The notes: generated by a model not told the origin, from the letters alone. A stretch of DNA of 64,000 bases from Manduca sexta (GCF_014839805.1 NC_051141.1:18918777-18982776); one strand, 5' to 3'; counted from the first letter of the stretch, positions 11,976 to 24,800 are shown. Program-made: numbers and translations.

Positions 11976-12218
11976 CATCAATCGCACAACCAAGATAACA
12001 TGAGACATTTTGTCCAAATATTTTATCAGTTCCTTATCACGTGCAAAACAAGTAACAAAGCCCAGGGGTGAATTAGTAAGAAGGCATCGGTGGTCCGTTT
12101 GAATAAGCAAAGTTCTTTCATTATTTAGGAAATAGTAATCGCACTTATCGCACACAAACTGCAATGGGAAATTTGAGAATTTGCAACCGGAGAACGAATT
12201 ACGGAAACAAGGCGATGC
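11976..12218 (-). CDS. Possible internal exon, unrecognised
   Basis: An open minus-strand frame of about 80 codons, less AT-rich than its flanks, is bounded by an AG-ending sequence (taagtggcag or ttgcattaag) and a donor-like TGATG|GTAAAT at 11976. The frame includes CDKCDYYFLNN, a CxxC followed by aromatic residues, and GFVTCFARDKELIKYLDKM. I do not recognise a family. It may be a real exon or a fragment of an old transposon, and no partner exon was found nearby. Shown as a candidate only. Confidence 0.25.
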
Positions 12219-12224
12219 TGCCAC

Positions 12225-13429
12225 TTAATGCAATAAATATTTTAACATGCTTGTGAGAAAATAGATATTTAATGTATTGGAAACTGGAATTTTTTTTTTT
12301 TAAAAGTATGCGTTGATTTGTTTGTATTTGTATTAATAAAATGGAAATATTAAATTTAGCTTCAGTTGTCATGTTACAACAGAAGGAGAACATTAAATAT
12401 TCTACCATTTAATAACAATCATCAGATATTGTGGCAATTCGTCTTGACATTGTGTCCGTCGATTTTTTATCGTGTTTCGTTCGGAATTTTTAAGTAATCC
12501 ATATTTTTTTTGATTGATCAAAATAGCCTCTGACATTTGTTTTTATGTTTTTAATTACTTATTTAAATTTATAAAATAATTATGTATGACTAGTGTTTTG
12601 AAAATTTATTTCCACTGTCATCTAAATGAAAGTAACATACAACAAAATTTGAATTGACGTTAGACCAAAGACAAATAGAGTGACATACCCCTGTTTCGCC
12701 CTTGTGTTCCGCGGTTACTCAAGGGTTTGTTATCGTATTTATTTTTTTACATGATAATTATAAATTTGATATGTATCTCACTGATTATAAGCGATGGATA
12801 TTAAGCAGTTTGTTGTATATTTTGTTATCCCTTTAGATGACAACGATGATCACTTACCATTTGATAATATTAAAGTTGACCCGTGTAAAGAAATTTGAGA
12901 TACTGCTGTTCATATTTGCCTCCGAAAAGCAAGTATGAAAGTGCATAGTCAGTGTGAAAATAGTATCTCCTTTGTCGAAAATATTGTTAGTTATTATGTA
13001 ATATTTTAAAGTGGTGCAATAGACTGAAATGCAAGGCGCAACAAGTTCCGCGCATGCACGTCATTGCATGACCCAAATGAGGGAAAGAGATATCCTATAC
13101 ACAGGGCTGTCACTTCATGGGAAAATATTTTATTAGCCTTAAATACGTAAGTTATTAGTAGTTATAGGCTTTTTTATTGTAATACATTTTTAAGAATCCC
13201 ATAATAATTGAAATAATACAATTGACACAGTATTTGACAACCCTACATTGACGTCATTCCTGACCCAAATCACGGAGGGATGTCCTATATTTAAGGTTAT
13301 CACTAGTTTCTTTTATGTTTTGAGACATGAAAATGTATTGAATTTTATCGTATGTATTTCTTTACACCTTATTCCTGACTAGGTGTTACTGCTAATAAAA
13401 AGTAAGAATCAAGAATAGCACTATCTTTT
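12225..13429. other. No gene seen
   Basis: AT-rich. Two loosely similar blocks at 13050-13125 and 13248-13310 share gacgtcat/cgtcattg, tgacccaaat, a short purine stretch, and tcctata, in direct orientation about 190 bases apart. Confidence 0.4.
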
Positions 13430-13545
13430 AATAAAAACCATGCAAAAACCCGTTCAGTAGATATTGAGAAAATCGATCACATACAAGACAGATTTTGGGG
13501 ACTTTGTTTTATAATATATATAGATTTATTTTTTTATTTATTTAA
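13430..13545 (+). repeat. RTE-like retroelement 3' tail
   Basis: Ends with gactttgttttataatatat and atagatt after a conserved-looking aacccgttcagtagat segment. This tail is common on insect RTE-type LINEs and the SINEs that use them. No coding part remains. Confidence 0.45.
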
Positions 13546-14965
13546 TTCAGGTAACAAAGGATGCATAATAAATTAACACCTACGTGGCAGCGATACAATT
13601 ACTTTATACAATACGTAATACATTTTTTTTACTTTATATCCGACGCTATATGGACTATGTCAAATTGCGATACTCTAAAATATATTATATTAAACGTCCA
13701 CATTTTAATTGTTTAAATTGGCAAAAAAATATATTGAACAGTGTATTATTAACCGTCTTAAAAGGAGGTTTAGGTACACTTCATAAAAAATAAAATTTCT
13801 TTAATTTTATCCTAGGATCCGATTTCAATATTTTTGACACGAACACCTTTGCAAAAAAATGCCTTCATAAATGATTACGGGTGGCATAAGATTTCATTCG
13901 TTTCGAATTTGAATTTCGAATTCGAACGATTCCAGTCGTACAGCCAGATCTGTACTATCGTATTCAGGTATAATTAAAAAAAAGATTTGAACAATGTTTT
14001 ACATTATCCCTTATGTTTTCCTCAAAATGTTTATCAGTTCTATGTCTATATGTATCAATTAATTTATCACTACATCGCATCTTTACAATTTTTGTGTTCG
14101 TTAACAATTATGTTTGAATAAAAATAAGTGCAGCCACGGCACCTATACTGCATTCGGAATTCAAAAACGATGCATTATCATATAATTATTATTACGAACT
14201 ACGATATGATACGTGAAAGTAGAATATTGTCAGTAGTATTATATAGGACATCTTATAGACCATTTTTGTTATACGACTTACATCCGGTTTCAATAGGCCG
14301 GCATAATTTTGTCGACTGCAAGATGATTACCCCACCGATAAACGAATATGCATAGGCTGGTCCCGGAACGCGAGACACTCACGTCGTCCATTATGGCGGA
14401 CTTTAAGACATTGTGTTTGGCCATCGCTATCCCGGCGGATATAAAATATATCCAACCATCAGCACATAGTCGCGATATGTGGATTTGATAACCTCTGCCT
14501 ACCCTTAATCGTAGGTAAGGATGTGATGCTATGTAGTATGTATACATTTCTGTTTTGAACCCTATGTGATACAAATAACATATTTGTAACTAAATAACAT
14601 GTACGTGTCACCCAATTTGAATAAGTTGTATACACTTCTATTTGGATTCTGACTAGCCATTAGATCCACTGTAATGTAATTTAGATTATTTTTGTCAGTA
14701 ATCTGTTTAGTGTATCTTTATAAATAAATAAATTGTTAGTAATGTGAAAATTTTAATTTTACCACTTCATACATTGAAAATTGTGATGTTAAAATGAGTT
14801 TAAATCCTGTCCCGAGAGCTGCAGATTCACATCGATCAATATGCCTTCCCCCCGCACCCCGCAGCATGATGTGCGCATATCAATAAGGGTTCGAACATGC
14901 TGGCTCGGGAAGGTAAATTAATTTTAGTTGAATATGAAAAATATAATTGCGTCTTGGGCAAGCCA

Positions 14966-15183
14966 ATTAAGGTTATAGCTTAAGGTACATTTTTCATACA
15001 TTTTGTTTCACCTTTAATCTGGGTAACTAAACAAGTATTGACAAGTAAAGAATTTAAATTCACGTCTAGTTAGTGATTAGTTCTCGCAGTTGAAAGAAAA
15101 ACGTAAAAATAATTAATATGCATGGATATTTCGGCCTCTAAAATTTCGTCGTATTAAATTAAGGTTATTAAGCTATAACCTTA
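14966..15183 (+). mobile_element. MITE with ~17-bp TIRs, copy 2 of the 11143 family
   Basis: The termini ttaaggttatagcttaa (near 14968) and ttaagctataaccttaa (near 15167-15183) are inverted repeats. The interior is about 95% identical by eye to 11143-11320. No coding capacity. Copy 1 has a degraded left end and a hairpin instead of the right end. Confidence 0.65.
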
Positions 15184-15734
15184 AGATGCATCTGTCAATA
15201 ATCTATTACAAATATATAAATTTAAATTAAACATGTATGCTTATTGGGCTGTTGAATGTCATCTCTACCAAAAAAATCTACTCAAACGAGAGTGGAATAA
15301 AAATCTTTGTAAATTCGTTCAGTTAAGATATCGTGTTGTTTTGATATATTTGATGTGGTCGCTGAAGAGCATTTTTGTTCACAATTATTCGTAGTTGCCG
15401 TCAATAGCCTCGCAGCTTCATGTATTTTGGCATACAAGGACGCACCGCAATTAGATAAGGCGGTTAATTAATTTATTTGAGAAAAATCATATGTTTGGTT
15501 TCGCCGCGGTCTCATCTGCACATATGTTTATTTCGGGTATATGTATACTAATTTTCATGACGATCGGTTTAGTGACAAAATAATTCAAATTGTTTTTCTT
15601 CTATTGAACACGTTTCGACGAGACATGAGTGTGTTTAAATATTTTTAACTTGAACGAACACATGCAAGTATTTAGAATTACAGGTTCATATAGACATAAA
15701 TTAAAACTTTGGTTAGTTAACATTATTCTTATTC

Positions 15735-16215
15735 TTAGTACAAGCGCACGATAGCCTGGTTGTAAATAAAATGGACTGCCTGGACAAAATGCTGCAGGTT
15801 CAAAACCCAAAGCATACATATCTGAATTTTCTCAATTACGAGTGTATTCTTTATTGATTATAGTTCGATTTAAAATATAATATACATAAAATAAAATACT
15901 TTATTTATCACGTAAGCGAACAAAGTTGAATTTATGATACGTTAAAACAATTTATAAGAATAATTATTATTTCTGAATAACACTCAAGATCACTTATATA
16001 ATTACAGACATTTTATATTAGGTATACAGATAAACATCGTGAGATAATCTATGTACGTGAGAATTCTCCATAAGAATTTGGAAGGTGTCTCAAGTCTGCC
16101 AAACCGCATTAGGTCAGCGAAGACTTTAGTCTAAAGCTTGAGCCAAACCCTCTCAGTAATAGAAGAGGCCCGTGCTCAGCAGTGGGCAGTATGTAATACA
16201 GAGTATTATTATATT
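15735..16215 (+). mobile_element. tRNA-derived SINE family A, near full length but diverged
   Basis: The head contains gatagcctggttg and gcaggttcaaaaccc, resembling RNA polymerase III A and B boxes. The tail contains catcgtgagataat, gtcagcgaagactttagt, and cccgtgctcagcagtgggc, then an att-rich 3' end. About 150 AT-rich bases separate head and tail, more than in other copies, so a small insertion or heavy divergence is likely. Confidence 0.6.
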
Positions 16216-17769
16216 AAATTATAGTTTTGATTTAATGTCGTCATAGCCTTATACGAGAGCTCTCTGTCGCTCGTATTGAGAGTTAATATTCTATCTTCCT
16301 ACCCCCACCACTACTGCAATGGCGGAACACTGGTACATAGATATGATTTATTATAAAACACAGTTATGTTATCACGAATGTTGTTCTGTCTGTTTGTTGC
16401 GTTTGTTAAGTAATTATGAAAATTTACAGAGTTAAATGTATTGGAAATTACATTTCGTCGTCTTAGTGTGTATTTGTCCAATTAACAATTTTTTATTCTT
16501 GTTTCTTTTTCTTTCCATATGATTTAACTAAGTATATTTTGATGGTAATAAATTGCTTGTATCGTTATAAGGAGTAAAATTTTTCTTGTTGCTGAAATAA
16601 ATGTCAGATAGAATTAATGTCTAATTATTTCGTCACGTTCCATTTAATTCTGTAATATTTTGAACGTCCCGATATCTTTTAAACAGGATTTCTTACCGAC
16701 AGCGATCTTTTTAACTTTTATATTTTCATTTTGTTTAGTTTGATACATAATTAACAATTACATTTCAAGAATCAGCATGCCTTGCGAAAATTTGCTTTTT
16801 TCATTTTTCACCGGCAGAAAATGAGTGGACATCATATGTTTTAAAATTGTTGCATGCTCCTCGCGCTGTCGCGGGAGATGGCTAGTATTTATATCAATGT
16901 ACCTTGTAACTGCGCCTCCTCTCAGATGCACGGAGGTGACAAGGACGGATGCATCCAAAATGACCGGTGTGCGATATTGATTTATGGCCTCCCTCGCGGT
17001 TGCTAGGGAACCCGCCAGACAGGGGGTGGAATCCACCCTTCTATATAAATAAAATCTGATTAAGTACTTGCGTTTGTTATGATTCGTGAATTATTTATTC
17101 ATCTATGTCGCTTGATGTGGTTTGGATAATTTTTAGATTTCTTGGAGGATATTATGTTCTAATAAGTGAATTATGTTGGAAGTGAGTACTGGAGCTGTAT
17201 TGTAGCCATATTTCGGTTTAATTAGATCGTTAACAAATGTTGTAATTCTTCGGTAAGGACAGATCTCATATCAGCTCGAATATTCTCCGTAAACTTTCAT
17301 TATTCGTTCAATGTACTTAATAATATCTCCAAGTACATTATTATTTATCTCATTTTATTTAATTATGGCGAAATTTTCTGCGCATTCTTATGGTATTTTT
17401 CTATTGTTGTCGTACAGGCGTAGGTCTGTCTACGCCACGCAGTAGTGTATTTTGTGCGGCATATATTTAAATTATTCTCATGGCGTTATATTGGAAGTTA
17501 ATTAGACATTAGATCGAGTCGCAATTGTTTATTATAGGTATAGGCGTGGGCCTATTGGACTATTATTTTCCACATGTCAAAGCAACTTTTCGATCCAAGA
17601 ATGGTCCATTGATTTACATAGACGTGATCCCCAAGGGCCTACAGAGGAATAAATTATGTTTGGTTTTTAGTAGAAAAATATGTCAAATAATTTGAGGACA
17701 AAGACTTTTAACATAAGTTCTATAAGAATAATAGTGTATATTCGTTTGTATATTGTTTTATGTTTTATT

Positions 17770-17998
17770 TGACTGTCTCGGTGGCATAGTTGTAATTGCA
17801 CACGCTATAAGTAAGGCTGCCGCGCTGAGGTCCTGGGTCACGTAAAGCCGTTGGTCCTGCGCCTGATCACTCTCTAGTCATGTCGGATTGCCTTTCCATC
17901 CGACTGTGAGAGTGAAGGAACAGAACACATTTGTACACTATAATATATCCTGCGTCCTAAGCTAAGTCCGAAAGTCGGCTAGGAGGGTTTCATGTTTT
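17770..17998 (+). mobile_element. tRNA-derived SINE, different body
   Basis: Begins gactgtctcggtggcatagt with a tRNA-like head (ctgaggtcctgggtc). The body cggattgcctttccatccga and tcctgcgtcctaagctaag differs from family B at 21305. It ends near gggtttcatgt. Confidence 0.45.
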
Positions 17999-18744
17999 TT
18001 ATAAAAAAGAACAGTAATTAATAATGTATTAATTACTGTAATTTGCGAACTTGCCAGAATTTATGATTTCAGGATAAATTGAAGTAAATGGTAAATTGTT
18101 TAAATTAACAAATATATTTTAAAATTCTCTTTCTTTATAACTATATGTATGTTTTTTTTATAATGCCAAATTATAAAAACATTTTTATTCAAAAGTAATG
18201 TAAAGATTCTAAATTAACACACATGAGGGCCAGCAGAAATCTTTTTCAAAACACAATATTGAAATCAAATAAAAGACAACTTGAATTTTGTTTTTTGGCA
18301 GGGTTTGACCTATAACTGTTTAAAAATTTGGGACTCGTGAGAAGAATATAGGCAAACAAACTTATAGCAACTTTTTTTAAATATCATGTTAATATGCATA
18401 CTGTTGTAAATAAATGAATAAACATATAATTTTCAGGAATAAGTTATGCCTCCTCCAAATCTACCTTCAACTGCAAAAATAAAGGAGGTATTTAGAAATC
18501 ATTATAAAATATTTCGATTTTTATCGTATAAAATTGTAGAACACTATTGTCGTGGATCCCTTAAAACCATCTCCAGTAGCTTTTGACTCACAGCCAAATA
18601 AACAAACAAAAAAGAGAGGTTGCTACAGTAACTAAGCTTTAAAATTCCTTATTTAAGGAGTAAATAATAGTAATAATGAAATTTTCGTCTGAATATAATC
18701 GTGACAAAATTTATTTATATTATAATTAACCGGTTATAAAACAC

Positions 18745-18870
18745 ATCCATCTCCATTCGACCGCGGTAAATGGTCTCTTAATTTTTAAAGGTTTGCGAGC
18801 GCCTAAAGAGCACACCCAAAGGTCCAGTATAACTGTGTAAGCCGGCCTTCGACAGACTAACAAACATAAA
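18745..18870 (+). repeat. Interspersed repeat family X, copy 2
   Basis: Matches 2640-2800 in order and orientation: ttaatttttaaagg, gagcgcctaaagagca, gtaagccggcc, gactaacaaac. Confidence 0.55.
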
Positions 18871-20489
18871 TATGTTAAAAAACACACATACCCATCATTA
18901 AAGATAAGTAAATAACAAAAGAATAGTTATTATATTATTTCAGGTTTCTCGCACACCTGCAGAACAAATTGCTGATTTCGAAATACAATGTCCAAAAACT
19001 TGAATTCCATACAAATGGAAAATGAAAAAAAAAATGTTTCCATTAAATGAAATATCAATGGAAGAAAGAATTAAATATTTTACATCAAAAAATAAAATAT
19101 TCTAAACTATATTTTGATGTTTTATGACCTTTGGGCGTGACCCTCATTCATTGAAGTGCCTACCTAAAAAGCCTGCAAAATGGCAAAATTTCTGCCCCGT
19201 TTAGGATTTGGGTCAGTGTTAAATTTAATTGATTTAGGCACTTCTCAAATGTTGGACACTCTTTTCTTAGTGGCATATGTATCTGTTCGAGCAATTGCAA
19301 TGTTGTGCAACACTGCAAGAGTCACAATAGTAGTCTTCACACAGTCTTGAATTATTTGGAGGAGGGGCAAAATAAAAATATGGATAAGCCTGGATAAAGC
19401 CACCCCCGACCATCTATATTTTTACCTTTGTCATCATCTGTACCTTTGTTATCATCATCATTTATGTGTTTAATCTACTGAACGTCTCAGTAGTCAAAGT
19501 TGCGTCAATGATGAGTTTTGTATGCGTCTGCCAAGTGTGAATTTGCCGCCTTATGAATTCGCCGCCCGGGGCACGGGGCCTGGCTTGAATCCCCTTTTCC
19601 CCCGCTCCCTAGATGCGAGGCTGTTTTCACATTGGCATTTAACAGACATGCCATGGAGCAGGCGTTGGAAGTGCTATTACTACACACCAACGCACTGCTC
19701 CACAATATTTCTTGTTGTATATGTGCTTCATTGTATTTCTCTTCAACATAACTAAGTTGTCTCAAAAAGTGTGAATAATTATGGTTCCGGTTTGTATCCT
19801 GAATCTCTAAAAAGTCAACCTCTAAATTTGCTTACCTCAAAACGTTCTTTGAGGGTGGATTCATTAAATATCCAGGAGACATGAGGGCTGACTCGCCATC
19901 TAAGAATAATGTCCTTAATCCGAAGAATAAAGTAAAATCTATCTTGGTTTACACCTTTACATGTTCCTGAAAATTCTAACCATTAGTGATTTTTTTGTCT
20001 AGAACTAGTTTAAGTTCAGAGAAAATTGTGCAGTTCAAAGTTTTCTGTAAAAATTATTCTTGTCTCAATTAACGGGACAGTGATTCTAGCTATTATAGGT
20101 ATTAGAACGACTAAGAATAACTCCTAATTGTGTAAATACCATGACTGTAGACCCAATAGTATAGCTTAATTATGAGGTTCAGTGTAAAGGTCGATTTTCA
20201 TAAAAAATATCACAAATTTAATAACTCAAGTATGCATTATGTCATTTCGGGTAATGTACATGGTGATTAACTCGATCCACATTAAGGTTTTCTATAGAAC
20301 GGTTTCAGTTGTCCTATATAAGTCCTATCTTCTATATGTATGTTACTCCAAGATAGATGCAGGTCCTGCAGTACCTAAGCTGGGGGATTGCAGTATCCAA
20401 TTCGCAGGTTTCCTCCGGTGTTGACTGCGGGGTCCAAAACAAAAAAATGGTGCCGGGCCACCGCCACAGTCGGATAAGGCTTAAATCCT
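18871..20489. other. No gene seen; one GC-rich island
   Basis: Mostly AT-rich. A GC-rich patch at ~19520-19700 (cgccgcccggggcacggggc) is open on both strands for about 80 codons, but neither frame looks like a protein family I know, and it probably belongs to an old transposon. Confidence 0.35.
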
Positions 20490-20625
20490 CCGGTATGGTC
20501 TTTTAACATTGAAATAAAACTATTTTTCGGATTTCATCGCGGTTTTAATTATTTTGGTTTTCTCGCGACGTTTCGAAGACTTTGCACTCTTCAGGGTCAC
20601 GGAGGAGACTGAGGTATTGTTCATT
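20490..20625 (+). repeat. Repeat family F, copy 1
   Basis: Contains gaaataaaactatttttcgg, atcgcggttttaatt, cgacgtttcgaagactttgc and cttcagggtcacgg. The same blocks occur at 55985-56100 and, reversed, at 39000-39055. It is a widespread lepidopteran-style retroelement end; family not named. Confidence 0.6.
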
Positions 20626-21304
20626 CGCAAAGTCAAAATTACAATATCTACCTACATTTTACAACTTGTTAAATTTTTATTAGGTGATGGTGGTCCGATC
20701 GACGCAGAATGAGCTCACAGTGTCTTGAAGTCTGGCAGCCGGTCTTTTGGGTTCCAATTTAATTAAATGTTGGACTGGATCCCAGGCTTGTGCAAGCTTC
20801 CAACCATCTTCCCTATTGAAATTAGGATGTATTTTAATTTCAATAATCAGTCACTTATATTATGAGAATAGTGTTTCATCATTGTTATGTTTTAGATTTT
20901 AATTCAATATGTTGTTAGTGGTGATTGCTGTGTTCACCTATTAGAAGCAGACATATCAGCTGCTGTACCTTATTGATTTTTTTAGTATTGATTGATCTAA
21001 TATGTAGTGCTGTTGGTGTACCTTATTACAAATAAATAAATAGTGTTTCATTTGATAAGTAATTGTTTATTTGTGTGTATAATCAACAATATGACTTTCA
21101 TATATGGCCATCTTATATTGAAAAATCTGTGTAGACCTAGTCTCGTTAATTTCTTGCTTCTAGCACAAGCGATTGTTGGTCATGGTCTGTCAGTCACTCA
21201 CTAGCCACTCATTCAGCAAGTGTTCAGTAGTATCCATTGCTATCGCTTGATAGATTAGTAGTCTGATATTAAGGGGATAAAAGGTGTGAGTATTATTATG
21301 TATC

Positions 21305-21600
21305 GGTAATAATAGTCTGACCACCTCAGTAGCGTGGTACTGCCTGCGCGGTACGACAGCGCTCTGAGGTCCTGGGTTCGAGTCCCGGGTCGGGCAAAGT
21401 GTTATTTAGGATTGTCTGCTCAGTGTCAGTCCGAAGTCTGGAATTTGTGACCGATATGGCCATAGACTCGCCCCCTATCACATCATGGGATGGAACGCAC
21501 TTGACGAAAAGTGGGTGCTCTGGTTGCGCCTCTGTATACCCGGTCGGGGATAAATGCGTGATGTTATGTGTATGTATGTGGTAATAACATGATAACAGAC
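21305..21600 (+). mobile_element. tRNA-derived SINE family B, copy 1
   Basis: The head has a tRNA-like layout: cctcagtagcgtggtactg (A-box region), then gaggtcctgggttcgagtcc (B box) and cgggtcgggca. The body contains cagtccgaagtctggaatt, atatggccatagactcg, and acatcatgggatgga. A second copy lies at 43915-44175 with the same order. The internal Pol III promoter is still readable. Confidence 0.8.
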
Positions 21601-22647
21601 AGTGTGCAGAGCCCTAAAGAGATAAATGATACACCATTTATAGTACCATCTCAATTTATTCATCTCACAAGTTGCCTATTGTCACAACGCCAACATTAGT
21701 TCACGCTCAGCCATTCCTGTTAAATACATGAATACATAGAATACATTAAGATATGTCTAAGGTTCTACACCTCGATACTAGTGGCGTAACATTGCGCCGA
21801 AAAGATACAATGTGGACAGAGCATACCAAAATAACAATAGAAATACTCATTGAATGACTCAGTACAATGACGAATAGAAAAGAATTTCATTCGTTTTAAG
21901 TGCCAATGTGTGAGAGGACTAATTTGTTTTATATACCAACAATTTGAAGAGATTGCGATGAGACCCACGCTTAGCTGAATAGAAAAGGAAATGCGCGTAG
22001 CTTAGATGTCAGGCGGCGCTCGGGCCGAGGACACAAGGGGAGTGAAACGAGAAATGGAAAGATGAAACGCAAATTCGAACGAGGGTGGGACCAAACCAAA
22101 GGGGATTGAAAGAGAACAAGAATAAAAAGATAAATAAACATGAAAGTACTTATAGCTTAAATAAGATTTCAAAATATATATTTCAATATCTTTTGAGAAA
22201 AGGAATGTAGAGAGCGGACCGCCGTGACTCCATTAATAAAATTAAATAGAGCAATACATTAAACACTCGTAACACAATCGCTTATAAAACAAACAATTGT
22301 AAATAAACAGTTAATTTTCGCTACGCATAACTTTGGCAGATCAATAAATCATTCATTAACAATTTCAACAATAAACAGCGCAGTGCAAAGCTTGGGTGAC
22401 ATCGAATTTTATACTTAAATAACTGACCTTAGGCCCAACTTAATTCCTTTAGTCATTTATCAAAAATATTTTAGACCTCTCGAATGGAAACAAGTAAAAC
22501 AAGGTCCGCAGACATCATTTTTACAAGTCATTCTTTCAAAAATATTATACTAAAATAAATAGAGTAGAAAAAAATCTTATAAAAATACATTGGCATTAAG
22601 TTACAATGAATGGACTCCAAAACGTTGTAATAAACATAATAAAGACG

Positions 22648-22653
22648 TTTATT
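22648..22653 (-). terminator. Polyadenylation signal AATAAA overlapping the stop codon
   Basis: On the minus strand the exon ends GCCGAATAAAC. The TAA stop (22651-22649) is part of the AATAAA hexamer, so the 3' UTR would be very short if this signal is used. Other A-rich stretches follow further downstream. Confidence 0.45.
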
Positions 22654-22971
22654 CGGCTCTGGGGCGCAGGCGCACGGCGTCATCGCGAGCCCCCTCGGCC
22701 GCACCCTCGCGTGCACCGTCGCGCGAGTTCTTGAGCGCGATGCCTTGCTTGAACGCAAGCAGCTTGTCGTTGCGGTGCACGTCCTTCTTGATGAAGTACG
22801 TCTCGTACAGTTTGCGCCAGATCACTTGCAGGTACGACTGATGGCCCAAGTTCTCTCCCCTGTTCTGCATCTGCTTCTCAAACAGCTTCATGAGCGTCTC
22901 CACGTCGAGGATCTCCAGGTCCTCGCGGTCAACCTCACGCAGAATATTGAGCATTTTTTGCGCCGATAAAT
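22649..22971 (-). CDS. C-terminal exon of an unrecognised minus-strand gene
   Basis: A GC-rich exon in AT-rich surroundings. The acceptor is ttgttgcag at 22972-22980, after which the frame reads LSAQKMLNILREVDREDLE and continues for 107 codons to a TAA at 22649. The protein is helical and charged: ILDVETLMKLFEKQMQNRG, then a conserved-looking segment with VIWRKLYETYFIKKD, then a low-complexity Arg/Ala/Glu/Gly tail. The exon needs one base from the previous exon (phase 1). Two upstream candidates fit: 50179-50430, and a short exon at 23725-23752. No enzymatic motif is seen. The helix pattern faintly recalls the C-terminal part of axonemal radial-spoke proteins such as RSPH10B, which is only a guess. 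Confidence 0.65.
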
Positions 22972-23724
22972 CTGCAACAAAGGTCTATATTAGTACTTGG
23001 AGAAAGTTAAAATATATGACAAAATATAATGTAATTAAAAATTAACCGGAAAGTAGGTATCTATCCTTCATCAAATATTCCATATAATTTTTGAGGATGT
23101 GTTGTTCGTATTTTAATAGAAGAACGTTATTCCTTTGTCCCGCTGGTCGGCCGGTGCGGGTCGTCCAGTGCAGGTACCGGGTTCCTGCACATTGCACATG
23201 CGCACATTAACAAGGGGAACCATTTCGAGTGCACCAAGTATTGATCGGCGCACCCCTATCCCTTATTATCTACATATGCCTAACACAATGCCTGGGGATC
23301 GACTGGACATACAATAATAATTATCCTACACTAATATATTATTTATCACAACTTTCAAGAAAATTATTAATTTTGATATTTACACTGATTTTTGGGAACA
23401 AGAGATTAGTATCCTAGGAATTAATTTTAAAGTATCCAATTAGATTTGTCAATTTTTTTAATACATAAAAATATCTATCCAATCAAACACATAACAAAAT
23501 TTATAAAACTATAAAATATATCTCACTCCCTAATACACAATGGTATTAAACAACACTGGATCACTACGCTGAGAGAGAAATTGAAAATTAAATTGCTGCG
23601 TCTCGATCTTTGAAATAAATGGCAGCTTGGAGTCTAGTCGCGGCACGGATTTCACAACACGGTTTTCACTGCTCTACTGTCGCGGTATCTCTTGCGAGTC
23701 CAGTTTTAAAAAACACAAACTAAC

Positions 23725-23752
23725 CTTCGTCGGCAGCGATTATGAAATACAT
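23725..23752 (-). CDS. Possible alternative first exon of the same gene
   Basis: An ATG at 23752 opens MYFIIAADE and runs into a good donor, GACGAAG|GTTAGT (23725/23724), in phase 1. Joined to 22971 it gives an in-frame Asp codon. The exon sits in a GC/CpG-rich patch (23750-23860). It would make a ~117-residue short isoform, or be the true first exon if the 50-53 kb exons belong elsewhere. An upstream extension of the frame is open but has no convincing acceptor in the right phase. Confidence 0.3.
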
Positions 23753-24529
23753 AGTCCGGTGTACAAAGTGGAGACGTCCGGACTCGCGCGCGTCCACAGA
23801 GCAATATCGGGAGCGGGGATACCTGCACCGAGCGCCGGGGCGGCACGCGTTCCCGAAATCGGGAGAATTTTCCCGAAGTTACACAATTCCCTATTCGGTA
23901 AAGGGATTTCCTTATATCATATTCGGAAACGGGAATATTAAGTTTTTATTTTATTCAGTTTTGAATTTACTTATACTATAAACATCAGTTAAGGTATTAG
24001 TACTTATAAATACTATTTTACTTTGTTTTGAATATTATTAAGTGAAAATAAAACTATACCAATATAAACTGCTGTTATTAAATCTATCAAACCATAGTAT
24101 AGATGTTTAAGTAGTATTCAGTTTCTTATTTCTTGTTTTATTAATATTTTATCCTTTAATTCGTCAACAACATCCAAATTTTATTGCAGTCTCCTAACAC
24201 AAGATTTGTTTAGTTGAGAAGCCTCTGAATTACGGTAAATTTGGAGGTTTTTCAAATTATTTTGGATATTGAGCGAGGTAATAGTGTCATTTAATTACGT
24301 TATAATAAAATTCTACAGTGATACTTTTAAGTTTAACAAAAACTGGTTTCCTTCAAATCTGAGAGATTTGCTGAAAAATCGGGACTCTAGGGAACACTGT
24401 CCCTCGATCGCTCTGTCCCTTTCATTTATTGATCTAGGTCCCGGGCGGCATCTGCGTCTAGATTGGACCCCGTCCATTTCGTAGAATTCAATTTTCATGT
24501 CGTGATTGGTTGGGTTAGATTTCAAGTGT

Positions 24530-24600
24530 CGCGCCTTGGCCCAGCGGGTAGAGGAGACTCTTCATGTCGAAATGCTGCGGTTTCGATTATATCGAAGGAT
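24530..24600 (+). repeat. tRNA-like SINE head fragment
   Basis: The segment gcgccttggcccagcgggta followed by ctgcggtttcgatta resembles A and B boxes at tRNA spacing but has no clean acceptor or anticodon stem, so it is more likely a SINE head than a functional tRNA. Confidence 0.3.
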
Positions 24601-24671
24601 TTTTTTAAAGTATTCTTTAATGTTGGGTGTCGAAAATTAAAACTCGAAGTTTCTTTTTCTTGTTATTTATT

Positions 24672-24800
24672 GCTTTGAATGACGAGACGAGTTTGCCGTT
24701 CGCTTAATGGTGGGCGATACTACGATAAACAGTAGAAACAACATCCAACACCTTGAATTACTAAGTATTGTTTGGTATCCCTAGCGTTCGCCGTCCTAAG
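24672..24800 (+). repeat. Repeat family D, copy 1
   Basis: Begins tgaatgacgagacgagtttg then ccgttcgcttaatggtgggc. It is related to 44595-44672 (reverse) and more distantly to 42190-42330. A common lepidopteran interspersed sequence; class unknown. Confidence 0.45.

Noticed and set aside
16758..17036. 92-codon minus-strand frame in a GC-richer patch
   Set aside because: May be transposon-derived, but I could not match it to any domain; the patch recurs nowhere else in the window.
21305..21400. Apparent tRNA gene
   Set aside because: A and B boxes are present but the sequence continues into a SINE body shared with 43915-44175, and no acceptor stem closes.
22590..22969. Plus-strand frames over the terminal exon
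   Set aside because: Shadows of the minus-strand exon, which has the acceptor and the better codon pattern.
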